Below, piece by piece: positions 25,884-35,000 of a stretch of DNA of 64,000 nucleotides; the first letter of the stretch is position 1; the number at the start of each line of letters is the position of its first letter. The position numbers and the translations under genes are program-made. Under the pieces are notes generated by a model. The model was given only the letters and a program-made list of their open reading frames with translations. It did no database searches and had not been told where the DNA came from. Source of the DNA: JBAXPV01 sp037132075 (GTDB lineage Bacteria; Bacteroidota; Bacteroidia; Bacteroidales; CAIXZF01); NCBI GenBank assembly GCA_037132075.1, contig JBAXPV010000008.1, positions 57,337-121,336 on the forward strand, written 5' to 3'.

Positions 25884-25891
25884 CAAAAATA
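25884..25891 (-). promoter_or_regulatory. -7 element of hflX-lnt
   Basis: On the minus strand TATTTTTG is a perfect TAnnTTTG match 16 bp from the hflX start. No convincing -33 TTTG is present. Confidence 0.45.
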
Positions 25892-26052
25892 GGGCTTTTC
25901 GGCAAAGGGATGTGTATAAAGCGTGAATTCTCCAGTAATATCCAGGGATTTCAACCCATTTTCTGTGTAATCTTTGGGGTTTTCTTAGAATCTGCGCGAA
26001 ACCCCTTTCGGCAGGCAGTCCATAAAGTCAGAATCTCCCCACCCCTACCATC

Positions 26053-26106
26053 GTTACACCGATACACCGGTACTCCAATACACCGGTACTCCAATACACC
26101 AGAACA
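26053..26106. repeat. Short tandem repeat, 16-bp unit
   Basis: Two perfect copies of CACCGGTACTCCAATA (26065-26080 and 26081-26096) are flanked by partial copies (TACACCGATA before, CACCAGAAC after). The 313-bp gap between hflX (25867) and the cupredoxin gene (26181) otherwise holds the hflX -7 element and a terminator. Confidence 0.7.
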
Positions 26107-26120
26107 TCAGCATATTATCA

Positions 26121-26153
26121 AAAAAAACCCTGTCAAAATATTCATTGACAGGG
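26121..26153 (-). terminator. Intrinsic terminator of the cohesin-like/cupredoxin gene
   Basis: A 9-bp stem, CCCTGTCAA (26128-26136) with TTGACAGGG (26145-26153), is followed on the minus strand by a run of seven or eight T. It lies 28 bp past the stop of the gene at 26181. Confidence 0.88.
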
Positions 26154-26180
26154 CTACATCAAAACAAAAACAAACAATCC

Positions 26181-27263
26181 TTATCGATGGATGAGTTTTT
26201 TAGTAACAAGCGTACCTGAGGCATCAACAATCTGTAAGAGGTATTCGCCACTTTGCAAAGATGCGACAGACAGCGTATACGTATTTTCACCAAGGACAAT
26301 GGGGAGCTCATGATGCATCACGAGTTTTCCCAACAGATCATAAAGAACAATTTCGCCTTGGCCTGAATTGGGCGCATTAAAGTTTAGCTGGCAATTATTT
26401 ATAACAGGATTGGGGACGATCTCCAGCTGCACTGCATCCTGGCTGATCACCGGAATTCCAACGCCTGAACCAGGGCTTGCCGTAAAGCTGCCGGTCATTC
26501 CCATGGCGGCATGAGGGGTACAAACATAATTGTAAACACCTTGCTTCGTAACCTTATAATCATATTTGGCATTTCCGCTTGAGATGATATGATTCCAGGG
26601 AGCAGCCAGTACAGGAATCGTGCCGGAGGTCGTGGTATGCGTTCCTGAACTCCAGACCCACTCGATGGTGTCTCCGACAATAACATCTGAAATATCTGCT
26701 GGAGTAAAGGAATAATTCGAGACCATGACTGTATGTTTTACTGCTGCCTCAGTGCTTTTCACGATGGGTAAAATAACACTCAGATCATTAATCTGCATAG
26801 CAGAAGCATCTGCCAGGGAACAGGAAGGATCCGGAATAAAAACCATTGTCTTCCCTGCTTTGATATTATTTTTAAGCCTGGCTCTTATCCAAACCATGGC
26901 ATTCCCGGCTTCAATGTTTATCTTTTCTAAACTGAACCAGGAAATACGTAACTCACCCTTTATGGTATTAAATTCAGTAAACCCGTTCTGGCTTGCCACT
27001 TCTACACCAACAATGTCAAGGTCGGCCTCTGGATACTGCAAAACAAGCGAAATAGCGCCAATTTCAATGGATTGACCAAGCCTGACAGGAATAAAAATGT
27101 CCTGGCCAGCCCTCGCGTTAATTACTTCCTGCGGGCTGTTGTTTTGAATAGTAAAACTTCCACTGGATTCATTGGTGATCTTCCCGGCAGCAAAAGCGTT
27201 TTGTCCAGTGACAAGCACGCCAATCATCATTAATGACAGGACAATTTGAGTAGTTTTTTTCAT
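26181..27263 (-). CDS. T9SS-secreted protein with cohesin-like and cupredoxin (blue copper) domains
   Basis: This 360-residue protein has a signal peptide (about 1-25, ending NAFA). A cohesin-like beta-sandwich (about 40-180) has GQDIFIPVRLG, GAISLVLQYPEADLDIVGVEV and ELRISWFSLEKI. A cupredoxin domain (about 180-265) carries a type 1 copper ligand set: His in GTHTTTSG, then Cys, His and Met in YVCTPHAAMGM. A type A sorting domain follows (VPNPVINNCQLNFN ... KKLIHR). Start at 27263 gives MKKTTQIVLS. A surface copper protein tethered through, or presenting, a cohesin fold is inferred. Its promoter carries the shared palindrome, and a terminator follows. Confidence 0.88.
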   Translation of the reverse strand: MKKTTQIVLSLMMIGVLVTGQNAFAAGKITNESSGSFTIQNNSPQEVINARAGQDIFIPVRLGQSIEIGAISLVLQYPEADLDIVGVEVASQNGFTEFNTIKGELRISWFSLEKINIEAGNAMVWIRARLKNNIKAGKTMVFIPDPSCSLADASAMQINDLSVILPIVKSTEAAVKHTVMVSNYSFTPADISDVIVGDTIEWVWSSGTHTTTSGTIPVLAAPWNHIISSGNAKYDYKVTKQGVYNYVCTPHAAMGMTGSFTASPGSGVGIPVISQDAVQLEIVPNPVINNCQLNFNAPNSGQGEIVLYDLLGKLVMHHELPIVLGENTYTLSVASLQSGEYLLQIVDASGTLVTKKLIHR

Positions 27264-27307
27264 AATATATATATTAATGATTTGCAAGACAGTTGTTTAT
27301 TAATTTT

Positions 27308-27324
27308 ATTTAGTCTTAATTAAT
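27308..27324. promoter_or_regulatory. Operator-like 17-mer, copy B (cupredoxin gene)
   Basis: ATTTAGTCTTAATTAAT on the plus strand differs from copy A at two positions. It directly follows the -7 element of the minus-strand cupredoxin gene and covers the predicted transcription start. Confidence 0.5.
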
Positions 27325-27325
27325 G

Positions 27326-27357
27326 CAAATATATAACAATGAATATGCTTTTGTCAA
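27326..27357 (-). promoter_or_regulatory. Promoter of the cohesin-like/cupredoxin gene
   Basis: On the minus strand TATATTTG (27326-27333) matches the -7 consensus, with TTG (27355-27357) 21 bp upstream. The leader of about 55 nt begins within operator-like copy B. Confidence 0.55.
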
Positions 27358-27390
27358 GGGTTTTTTAAATAAATTTTGTTAATTTTGATT

Positions 27391-27525
27391 AAGCCCTACC
27401 CTCCCCGAATCGGGGACGGCTTCGCTCCGACTAATCATTTTAACTGAATCAATTAAATAGTTCCGCTTAAGCATGCACAGAAGTACCTCTTCCCCACCCC
27501 AATTTGAGGAGGGCAGGGTAGCACC
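27391..27525. repeat. MITE/REP-like inverted-repeat element
   Basis: CTACCCT (27396-27402) and AGGGTAG (27515-27521) bound a unit that contains the palindrome CCCCGAATCGGGG (27403-27415 region) and a CCCCACCCC/GGAGGG pair. Its layout resembles the element at 11741-11879, including a CCGAATsGGG core, so both may belong to one family. Confidence 0.5.
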
Positions 27526-27527
27526 AC

Positions 27528-28685
27528 CTACAAAAACTCTATAGTAATATCCAGAATCTCCGGTCTGTTCCCTGAACGAAGCGGGGGGCCCCAGGTACCC
27601 ACACCATTAGAGACATAGAAGTGTGTGTTCCCTATTTTCTGATAGCCACTGCTGACCTGGTAAATCGCATGCGTCAGGTAATTCAAAGGCCACATCTGGC
27701 CATGATGTGTATGACCTGAAAGCTGAAAGTCAAGCCCCGCCTCCACTGCTTTTTCCAGGTTGAACGGCTGGTGATCCATGAGGATCAAGGGCATTGAAGT
27801 CGTACTGCCCTGAAGTAGTTCTTTTATCTCTTTTCGCTTTTTGCCGCTGAAACGACTGATGTCCCTGTCCTCTCTTCCCGCCAGCAAAATATGACCGTCG
27901 AGTACAACAGCTGTATCACGAAGGACATAGACACCATGATCATCCAGGTACTTTACAGCAGCTTCCACGCCTCCAATATACTCATGGTTTCCAGTGATGG
28001 CGTAAACGCCCAGCGGCGCTTTCAGGTTTCTCAATTCCTCACCCAGGTTATCGCGGATCACGGGCCCCAGGTCCTCATCTACCACATCGCCCGCAAGCAG
28101 GATCACATCCGGATGCAAGGCATTGATCCGGGCTACAAGTTCTTTCAGGCGGGTCTTCCCGATGATGGTCCCCAGGTGTATATCCGACATGGCTGCAATA
28201 CGGAGCTGTTTTCGTCCTCCGGCTGACTTGGCGATCTTCAGATTAACTTCTCGGGTGACAGGATGCCTGGCATTATACCAGGAGCCAGCGATAATGATGA
28301 CTAAAGCCGACAGGACCACAAAAAACACCCGGAGCTTAAACAGTGGCCATAAAACCACATCATGCCTGGGCAGAAAAGGGACAATCCAGTCGGCCAGCCT
28401 CACGAGGTCAATAAAAAGCAGGATAAAAAGCAGGTACAGAAAAGCACCCAGCCAGAATGCCCCGATCCAGGTAAGAATATCGCTGAGGTGTCCCATATAA
28501 ACACGCTCCAAAAAACGAGCGACTACATATGACAATGTCAGAAATACAAACAAAGACGTATACCAGGGCTTTATCCCCGGCATCGCCACGAGTGCCTGGG
28601 ATCCCCTTTGAAAAATGAAGAAACTAAGCAAGCCATAAATAGTCAGGACTATGCTAAAAAAGATAAGGAAAGCTGATGTTTTCAA
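27528..28685 (-). CDS. Membrane-anchored metallophosphoesterase (YaeI/YkuE-like)
   Basis: This 385-residue protein has four N-terminal transmembrane helices (about residues 5-28, 40-60, 75-105, 118-140). A calcineurin-like phosphoesterase domain follows with ordered metal motifs: SDIHLG, GDVVDE, GNHE, LMDHQPF and GHTHHGQMWP. Relatives include YaeI/YkuE phosphodiesterases, some acting on UDP-diacylglucosamine or nucleotides; the substrate here is unknown. The catalytic domain is probably on the periplasmic face if the N-terminus is inside, which differs from cytosolic LpxH. It is monocistronic and divergent from the gene at 28764. Confidence 0.92.
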   Translation of the reverse strand: MKTSAFLIFFSIVLTIYGLLSFFIFQRGSQALVAMPGIKPWYTSLFVFLTLSYVVARFLERVYMGHLSDILTWIGAFWLGAFLYLLFILLFIDLVRLADWIVPFLPRHDVVLWPLFKLRVFFVVLSALVIIIAGSWYNARHPVTREVNLKIAKSAGGRKQLRIAAMSDIHLGTIIGKTRLKELVARINALHPDVILLAGDVVDEDLGPVIRDNLGEELRNLKAPLGVYAITGNHEYIGGVEAAVKYLDDHGVYVLRDTAVVLDGHILLAGREDRDISRFSGKKRKEIKELLQGSTTSMPLILMDHQPFNLEKAVEAGLDFQLSGHTHHGQMWPLNYLTHAIYQVSSGYQKIGNTHFYVSNGVGTWGPPLRSGNRPEILDITIEFL

Positions 28686-28763
28686 AATTCTGCGTATTTT
28701 CGGGCTTGGTACGATGCTTTAACACCATCCTGTAAAAAGAGTTCAAAAGTAAGTCTTCTTGTC

Positions 28764-29162
28764 ATGAAAAAAATAAACCACATCCAATATCTCTCTTTAC
28801 TCTGGATTGCCCGAATTCTGGGTATATTTTATGCGATTTTACTATTCCTGTTTTCCCTCTCTCATATCAAAGACGGGGTCGGGTTTTGGGATAACCTGGC
28901 TTCGCTGGGATTGAATCTTCTGCCATTCCTATTTATCATCGGGGTCCTGGCACTCGCCTGGAAAAGGACGTTGATCACTGGCGTGGGTTTCCTCATCGTG
29001 AGCATCGCATACCTTGTCTTCTATCGCGACATCAGCCTGGTGAACATGCTGATCGTCCTGGGACCAGGCATGCTCAACGGATTGCTGTTTGTCGTTATTC
29101 ATTTTATCAAACCTGCCCAGGAAAAAACGCTGTCAAGCACTGGAAGCCCTTTAAAAAAATGA
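28764..29162 (+). CDS. Small four-helix membrane protein, unknown
   Basis: This 132-residue hydrophobic protein has four predicted membrane helices (about residues 13-32, 47-66, 70-90, 93-113) and a polar tail. I do not recognise the family. Its stop overlaps the start of the next gene in the form ATGA (29159-29162), so it is translationally coupled to the TMTC-like GT-C protein. That suggests an accessory function to it, by context only. Confidence 0.8.
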   Translation: MKKINHIQYLSLLWIARILGIFYAILLFLFSLSHIKDGVGFWDNLASLGLNLLPFLFIIGVLALAWKRTLITGVGFLIVSIAYLVFYRDISLVNMLIVLGPGMLNGLLFVVIHFIKPAQEKTLSSTGSPLKK

Positions 29163-31102
29163 AAACCTCTGCAAAAAAAACAAAAAACAAGCCTGTGGCG
29201 CAACAGGAAAATTTCATCAGAAAACACCTGCCTTATCTCCTGATCCTGCTTTTCTCCATTATACTTTATGGGAATACCTTATCTTTCGATTATGCCCTTG
29301 ACGATCTTTATGCCATAACGGGAAATTCCTTTACTCAAAAAGGCATTGCAGGGATCCCCGATCTGTTTAGCCATCATTTTTTCGCAGGCTATCTAAAAGA
29401 CAAAGAGGTGATGCTGGCCGGTGGCCGCTATCGTCCACTGTCGCTGGTGAGCTTTGCTTTGGAGCATGAGGCCTTTGGGAAGAATCCGGGGGTAAGTCAT
29501 TTTTTCAATGTTCTTTTTTATGCCCTTACAGGCATGTTGCTTTTCGCCCTGATGCGTAAGTTTGCCAAATCACAGCCCTTGGAACGAAGCTGGGCTTCTT
29601 CATTGCCCTTTCTCGCGATCCTCTTGTTCCTGGCGCACCCCGTACATACAGAGGTGGTTGCCAACATTAAAGGACGCGACGAGATCTTTGCCTTACTGGG
29701 ATCGCTTGGGGCCCTCTGGTTTGCCATGCGATACCTGGAAAAGCGAAAATTTTCCGCCCTGGTCTCCGTCTTTCTGTGTTTCTTCCTGGCTCTGCTCTCC
29801 AAGGAAAATGCCATCTTGTGGCTGGTATTGCTTCCGCTTACCCTTTGGTTCTTTAGTGAAGCCCGCTTCGAAGCTTATGTGAAGGTGCTGTTGCCGATGG
29901 TATTGGCAACACTAATATTTTTAGTGATCCGGATCCTTGTCCTGAAAGGATTCAGCAGCACTCCCTCCACCGAACTGCTTGACAATCCTTATCTATATGC
30001 GAATACCTCAAAGAAATTCGCCACCATTTTTTATACCCTTTTGTTATACCTGAAACTACTTTTTTATCCCCATCCCCTTAGCTGGGATTATTATCCATTC
30101 CAAATCACCTTGCACAACTTCGGTGACCGGCCAGTCTGGACTTCGATGCTGATTTATGTCGTACTGGTTTTGCTGGCCCTCTGGGGATTCCGGAACAAAC
30201 GTGTGTATTCATTTTCTATCTTTTTTTACCTGATTGGTATATCGCTTGCAACCAATGTGTTTTTCGGAATCGGGACTTTTATGGCCGAACGATTCCTTTA
30301 CCTTTCGTCACTGGGTTTTGTGATTTTAATTGCCTGGCTTGCGACGACCCGGCTACCGGTGATCTTTACCAAACCGAAGCTCGGTCAACAAATTGCCAAT
30401 GGGCTGATTGTAGTCATTTTGTTGCTGTTTACCGTAAAAACCATTGCCAGGAATTCAGCCTGGAAAGACGATTATACCCTATACACTACAGACGTTGAGA
30501 CCTCAGCCAACAGTGCGAAAGGAAACAATATGGCAGGACAGTGGTTTGCCTGGCGCGCCAGCCAACCGGAGTTTGCCGCTGAAAGGTATAAATATCTTCA
30601 AGAAGCGCTCAGCCACCTCCAAAAGGCGGTCAGCCTGTATCCTACATACCAGGATGCTTTGTTTGCCCTCGGCAATGTATATTATGACTATGACAAAAAC
30701 ATTGACTCCACGATCTGGTGCTATACCCAGATCCTGAAGCTGGATCCAGAGGAAAATAGTGTCTTCCGCAATGTCACGCTGGTATTGGATAATCTGAAAG
30801 ACAAGGATGCCGCCATGCGATATTGGGAAAAAATACGCCTCATAAATCCTTCTCGTTTTGAGTCCAATTACAAGCTGGCCATTCTTTATTCTGACAAGGA
30901 TATCAGCAAAGCCATCAGCCTGATGGAGATGGCTGAACGGAAACAGGCTCACAATCCAGACGTGCTAAAGTTCCTGGGAGATGGCTATTACATGAAACAG
31001 AATTATGCCAAAACCTGCTATTACTGGGAAAAGGCAATACAGGATGGGTCCACTGATCCGAAGATTAGGGAGAATTTGAGGTTGGTGGAGAGAATGCGTT
31101 AG
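29159..31102 (+). CDS. TMTC/DUF1736-like GT-C membrane protein with C-terminal TPRs
   Basis: This 647-residue protein has a lysine-rich cytosolic N-terminus and then about 10-11 transmembrane helices (residues 28-445). TPR-like repeats occupy about 460-640. The first lumenal loop carries FDYALDDLYAI, an acidic DD motif at the position of the catalytic acids of GT-C mannosyltransferases. GGRYRPLSLVSFALEH and HFFNVLFYALTG follow, as in TMTC proteins. In animals TMTC enzymes O-mannosylate cadherins. Bacterial homologues are abundant but barely characterised, so a protein glycosyltransferase role is only inferred. It is coupled to the small membrane protein upstream. Confidence 0.85.
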   Translation: MKTSAKKTKNKPVAQQENFIRKHLPYLLILLFSIILYGNTLSFDYALDDLYAITGNSFTQKGIAGIPDLFSHHFFAGYLKDKEVMLAGGRYRPLSLVSFALEHEAFGKNPGVSHFFNVLFYALTGMLLFALMRKFAKSQPLERSWASSLPFLAILLFLAHPVHTEVVANIKGRDEIFALLGSLGALWFAMRYLEKRKFSALVSVFLCFFLALLSKENAILWLVLLPLTLWFFSEARFEAYVKVLLPMVLATLIFLVIRILVLKGFSSTPSTELLDNPYLYANTSKKFATIFYTLLLYLKLLFYPHPLSWDYYPFQITLHNFGDRPVWTSMLIYVVLVLLALWGFRNKRVYSFSIFFYLIGISLATNVFFGIGTFMAERFLYLSSLGFVILIAWLATTRLPVIFTKPKLGQQIANGLIVVILLLFTVKTIARNSAWKDDYTLYTTDVETSANSAKGNNMAGQWFAWRASQPEFAAERYKYLQEALSHLQKAVSLYPTYQDALFALGNVYYDYDKNIDSTIWCYTQILKLDPEENSVFRNVTLVLDNLKDKDAAMRYWEKIRLINPSRFESNYKLAILYSDKDISKAISLMEMAERKQAHNPDVLKFLGDGYYMKQNYAKTCYYWEKAIQDGSTDPKIRENLRLVERMR

Positions 31103-31112
31103 TAGTTAGTGG

Positions 31113-32007
31113 TTAGTTTAGATTTTTGTCAAAAGCATTTTTCAAAATTACACTCACTCCCTGCAAGGGTGTAAACGCAAGGTTATTGTTACGGATAATG
31201 CCAGTGATTCCAGCCAGATTGGTATCCGGAATATTTGGCGTGATGATCAATTGTTTCGGGGCCGACCTTTCGCTCCAGCGGATGTTATGATCGCAATAGC
31301 GTAGCCGCCAGTAATAAGTATTCCCATTTTGGAGAATGCCTGAGGGAAGGTGGAGTTGTTTCAGGTTAATTCCTGAATAATGATCTGTTGGCATGAAATT
31401 GGGGCTTCCTGGTCTCTATAAATATCAGTATAATCCCTGATGGTGTCAAGGATAGGTGCCGCGAAATTACCCGAGCCTGAAGCAAGCTGAAACTCAGAAC
31501 TCATAAGTGAATCAGGACCGCTACAGTCAGAGGCGACAAGCGTGGGAAGGCTATCCAGGCTATAAAGTGGCGGAAATAGGGCAAGAGGGGCGGGAGGCGC
31601 GGGACGGTTCAATACGCCATGCCAGGTGGAGCGTTGGCAATAGGATGATCGGGATTCCCCAGGCTATATAAAGTCGCAGTATAGGCGTGCACTTCCATAT
31701 CAACATCCACAATGGCATTATCTTCTCCATTATCATCTGCAAAAAACAAAAGATCGTTTCCATTATTTGCGGGGATCAATGAAAACCTGTCATCTTGGAT
31801 TTGAGCGCCCCCATTTTGGATAAACTGTCCATTGAGATAATAATCATAATGACTCCCAAGGTCAACAGTGATTACGAGCCGGTACCAAGTACCTGGAACT
31901 ACTGTAAAGGCGGAATAGCCAGTTTGACCTACGCCGATCTGGCCGCTGGGATTAATAAAAGCATCTCCGTCATTTGAATTCTGAATGTTTGTCTGGAAAA
32001 AGGTATA
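31113..32007 (-). pseudogene. Frameshifted remnant: LamG-like, Fn3-like and carboxypeptidase-regulatory-like segments
   Basis: Three pieces of one former protein lie in order but in different frames. The first (about 31609-32007) lacks a start and reads as a LamG/ConA-like fold (WYRLVITVDLGSHYDYYLNG, FADDNGEDN). After an in-frame stop near 31609, the reading continues in a second frame to about 31361 (SSEFQLASGSG). It then shifts again to 31113-31394, which has YYWRLRYCDHNIRWSERSAP and the start of a GITGIIRNN...TPLQGVSVILK module. That module is also present in the intact heparinase-like gene just upstream, so duplication and decay of a paralogous tail is likely. Confidence 0.75.
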
Positions 32008-32035
32008 CTATTGACCTAAGATTGGAATTCGAAAA

Positions 32036-35000
32036 TCAATCATGAATACAACGAACAGAAAAGCCATTTCCCTTTGAATTATAATAGCGGTATATTGCCA
32101 TATTGTCAAATCCCGGATATCGTGCCCAGGCATCATTGGGGTTGTTTGTCGTTGAAGACCAGAAAAAGGCATAGTCCCTGATGCTGTAGAAAATCCCGTA
32201 AGGATCGCGCATACCTGCACCCAGTGCAGTAAAACCTTTCTCATTTGTCGCCCCGGTATTGGGGTTATGCCAATGCGCCATCCCTGGTTCCTTGAGTTTC
32301 CCGCCGGCAGAGTCTTCCCCGCCGCAATAATTCACAAGTACAGACCAATCGGCATCGGTCGGGATGTGCCAGCCTTCCGGACAAATTCCCCTGTTTAGGG
32401 AAGTTGAATATTGCATCATCTCGTTCCAGCTGTACAAACCACCAAATTCAAGGCAGTTGTTCGTGTCATTGTTATAGCAATACTTTTCAATAAGTCCGTT
32501 ATCAGACGCCATCTGGCCTGCAGGGATTGGCGCACCAATATTCAGGTTTTCGCGCATCCAGCATTGGCTCCCCATTTGGATTGTGTTGTATATCCGTCCG
32601 CCAAAAACAACGGCAGGTATAAGCTGACAAGGTGATCCCGGAACCACAGCAGGAAGATTTGACCCGTTCACATCCCCGTAACAGAGGCCAGTTATATTAA
32701 GTGTGTAAGACTTATTCGCAATGATCGTGATTTGTTTTTGTTCAAAAACCCAGTCTCCCTTCGGGAAGGCAGTGATAAACTGGTTAAACCGACGTTGGAT
32801 ATACAAGGCATCAAGTGAGTTCACAATATTGCCATTCCGAACACTGGCCGCTTTTAAGAAAAGACCGTTTAACAGATTCAGATGTACATAATGTTTCAAC
32901 ACAAGCAAGGCATCACTTGAATTAAATCCGCCAGCCACTAAGGTGCTGTTTGCTGACAGGACATATTGGCCTGGTGCTATTCCATCAAAGAAATAGAACC
33001 CATTCACTGAAGCAATGCTTGAAGCCACTGTGTTTCCGGCAGTATCTTTCAAAATCACCTGAACCCCTTGCAGGGGGGTAGAATGGCTGTTTGAATAAAC
33101 GATCTGCCCGCTGATCGAGGCATTTTCCCGATAGCTGATTTCAACAAAATGAATACCCGGGGGCAAACCCAATCCACTTTGAATGATACCATTGCTGTCA
33201 GCCGACACCAGGGCTGTAACAGTACCATCAATCTTCAGAAAATAAGATCCCGGTTTTAGATCAAATGCAAAAATGCCGACATTTCTTGAACCAATCACAT
33301 TGTTGAATGCGTGATAGCTAAGCCCTGTATCCCCTTTTGCCGGGAAAAAATAAAGAGTGTCATTCCAGTCAGCCCCTACAGAAAAACTACTTTGAAGTGC
33401 GAGGCCACCAGGCATAGCAACATTCACGCTATCCCCAATTTTCATCGTATGCAGGAATATCACTGAATCGCTTTTCACTGAGGGTCGTACTTCAATGCGC
33501 CATTTCCCCGGAGAATAGAAAGCTGTATCCGCTGGAGACAAGGGTGGATAATTTGTTCCATTAACCCAGTATTCATAGTTAGTTCCGCCGATAAGCGTGA
33601 CATTGGTATTGAGTGGTAATAAAGTCTTTATTGCGATACTTCCATTTCCGTTCCTGGCTGAATATTCCTTCCCGTTATAGGTCATTATGTGCCCTGCGAC
33701 AACAGTATGTGTCAGGCTGCCGTTGATCACGGGCTTTTGAGCAGTATGTGCGACCCATTGAATATCCCGTTGGGTATTTGCGGTGTTTTTAAGATGGACA
33801 TGATCAATTACGATGACTTTATCCGGTTTCAGGTAAAGGAATCTTCTTCTGAAGAAATCGAGTTTGGCTGAATCGTACGACAGTTGCGCATCTGAAACAT
33901 TATATTGATAGTTATTTGAACAGGCATAGTTTATCCATTTCCCTCTTTGATTTTGGGGAAGAAATATTTCGCCATAATTCATCAGGGCAGCAGATTCAAT
34001 TTGCCCGCCATCATTGGAGGCTGGCTGGGCAAAACAGGAATATTGGCTTGCAGAATCATAGACCATGATGCTGTTGTGAGCTATCGTCCTTTGATAATAA
34101 TTCCGATAATGAGACCCGCCATAGGTGTCATAATATCCAGCATCCAGGAGCAAAGGGGCATTTTTAAATATGGCAAATGAATTGTTATCCCGATGTTCAT
34201 GCGCTGCGCGTTTGCTCGGTGAACAAAAAAAGGATACCATGGTGGCATTGCTATTCCAGGAGGATCGGCTGACAGACAATCCCGTTTTGTCTGACCACCA
34301 GTTGAGCGGGGGATTGGGATGAGGCACTACAGTCGCAGTAAAATTCTTATACAGCAGTTTCGTAAATTTATCATTGGTATTTGGGGTGAATGCGGATTGT
34401 GACCAGTATTGAGCAAGCCACAGACTTCGTGGATCGTTAAAGATCCTTGCATGCAGGTAGTCTACTCTGTCAGCGGATCTGCCTGTTTGTCCATCGCCCA
34501 GGTGAAGGCTTTTGCCATCTGGTTGAATAAAATACCAATATTGGTTGATGCTGTTTTGAACCCAGGACAAATCGGTATAAAAATTTTTATTGGTTCCTAT
34601 CCGCATGTTTTCAAAAAGCTGGAACTGATCCACTAGCGACCACATTGAATAGGCAGCACCCCAATTCCAGCCACCATCATCATCACGATAATATCCATAA
34701 CATGGAAGAAATCCGTTTACCCATTTATTATACACGGCCTGGTACCACTGGACAACAGTATCTTTTTGCGCGGCATTCAGCCCGTCAGCGCCATATAGCA
34801 CCAGGGTATTTTGATTACAATAAATCGTATTCCAGGCATTGTGACTTGAGACATAGCTATTACCTGCAGAAGATAAAATAAATGTATTCATAAACTCTCT
34901 GCACATCCTATACTCACTACTAACCAGCTGATTCCGCAGGCTATTTGGAAGATCCTGGTAACACCAGTCCAAAAGGATGTTGCCTGCATCACTCATTTGC

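Noticed and set aside
26053..26106. CRISPR-like array
   Set aside because: Only two 16-bp direct copies with no spacers; it is a simple tandem repeat.
30503..30952. 149-residue open frame opposite the TMTC-like gene
   Set aside because: Antisense shadow without start signals or family resemblance.
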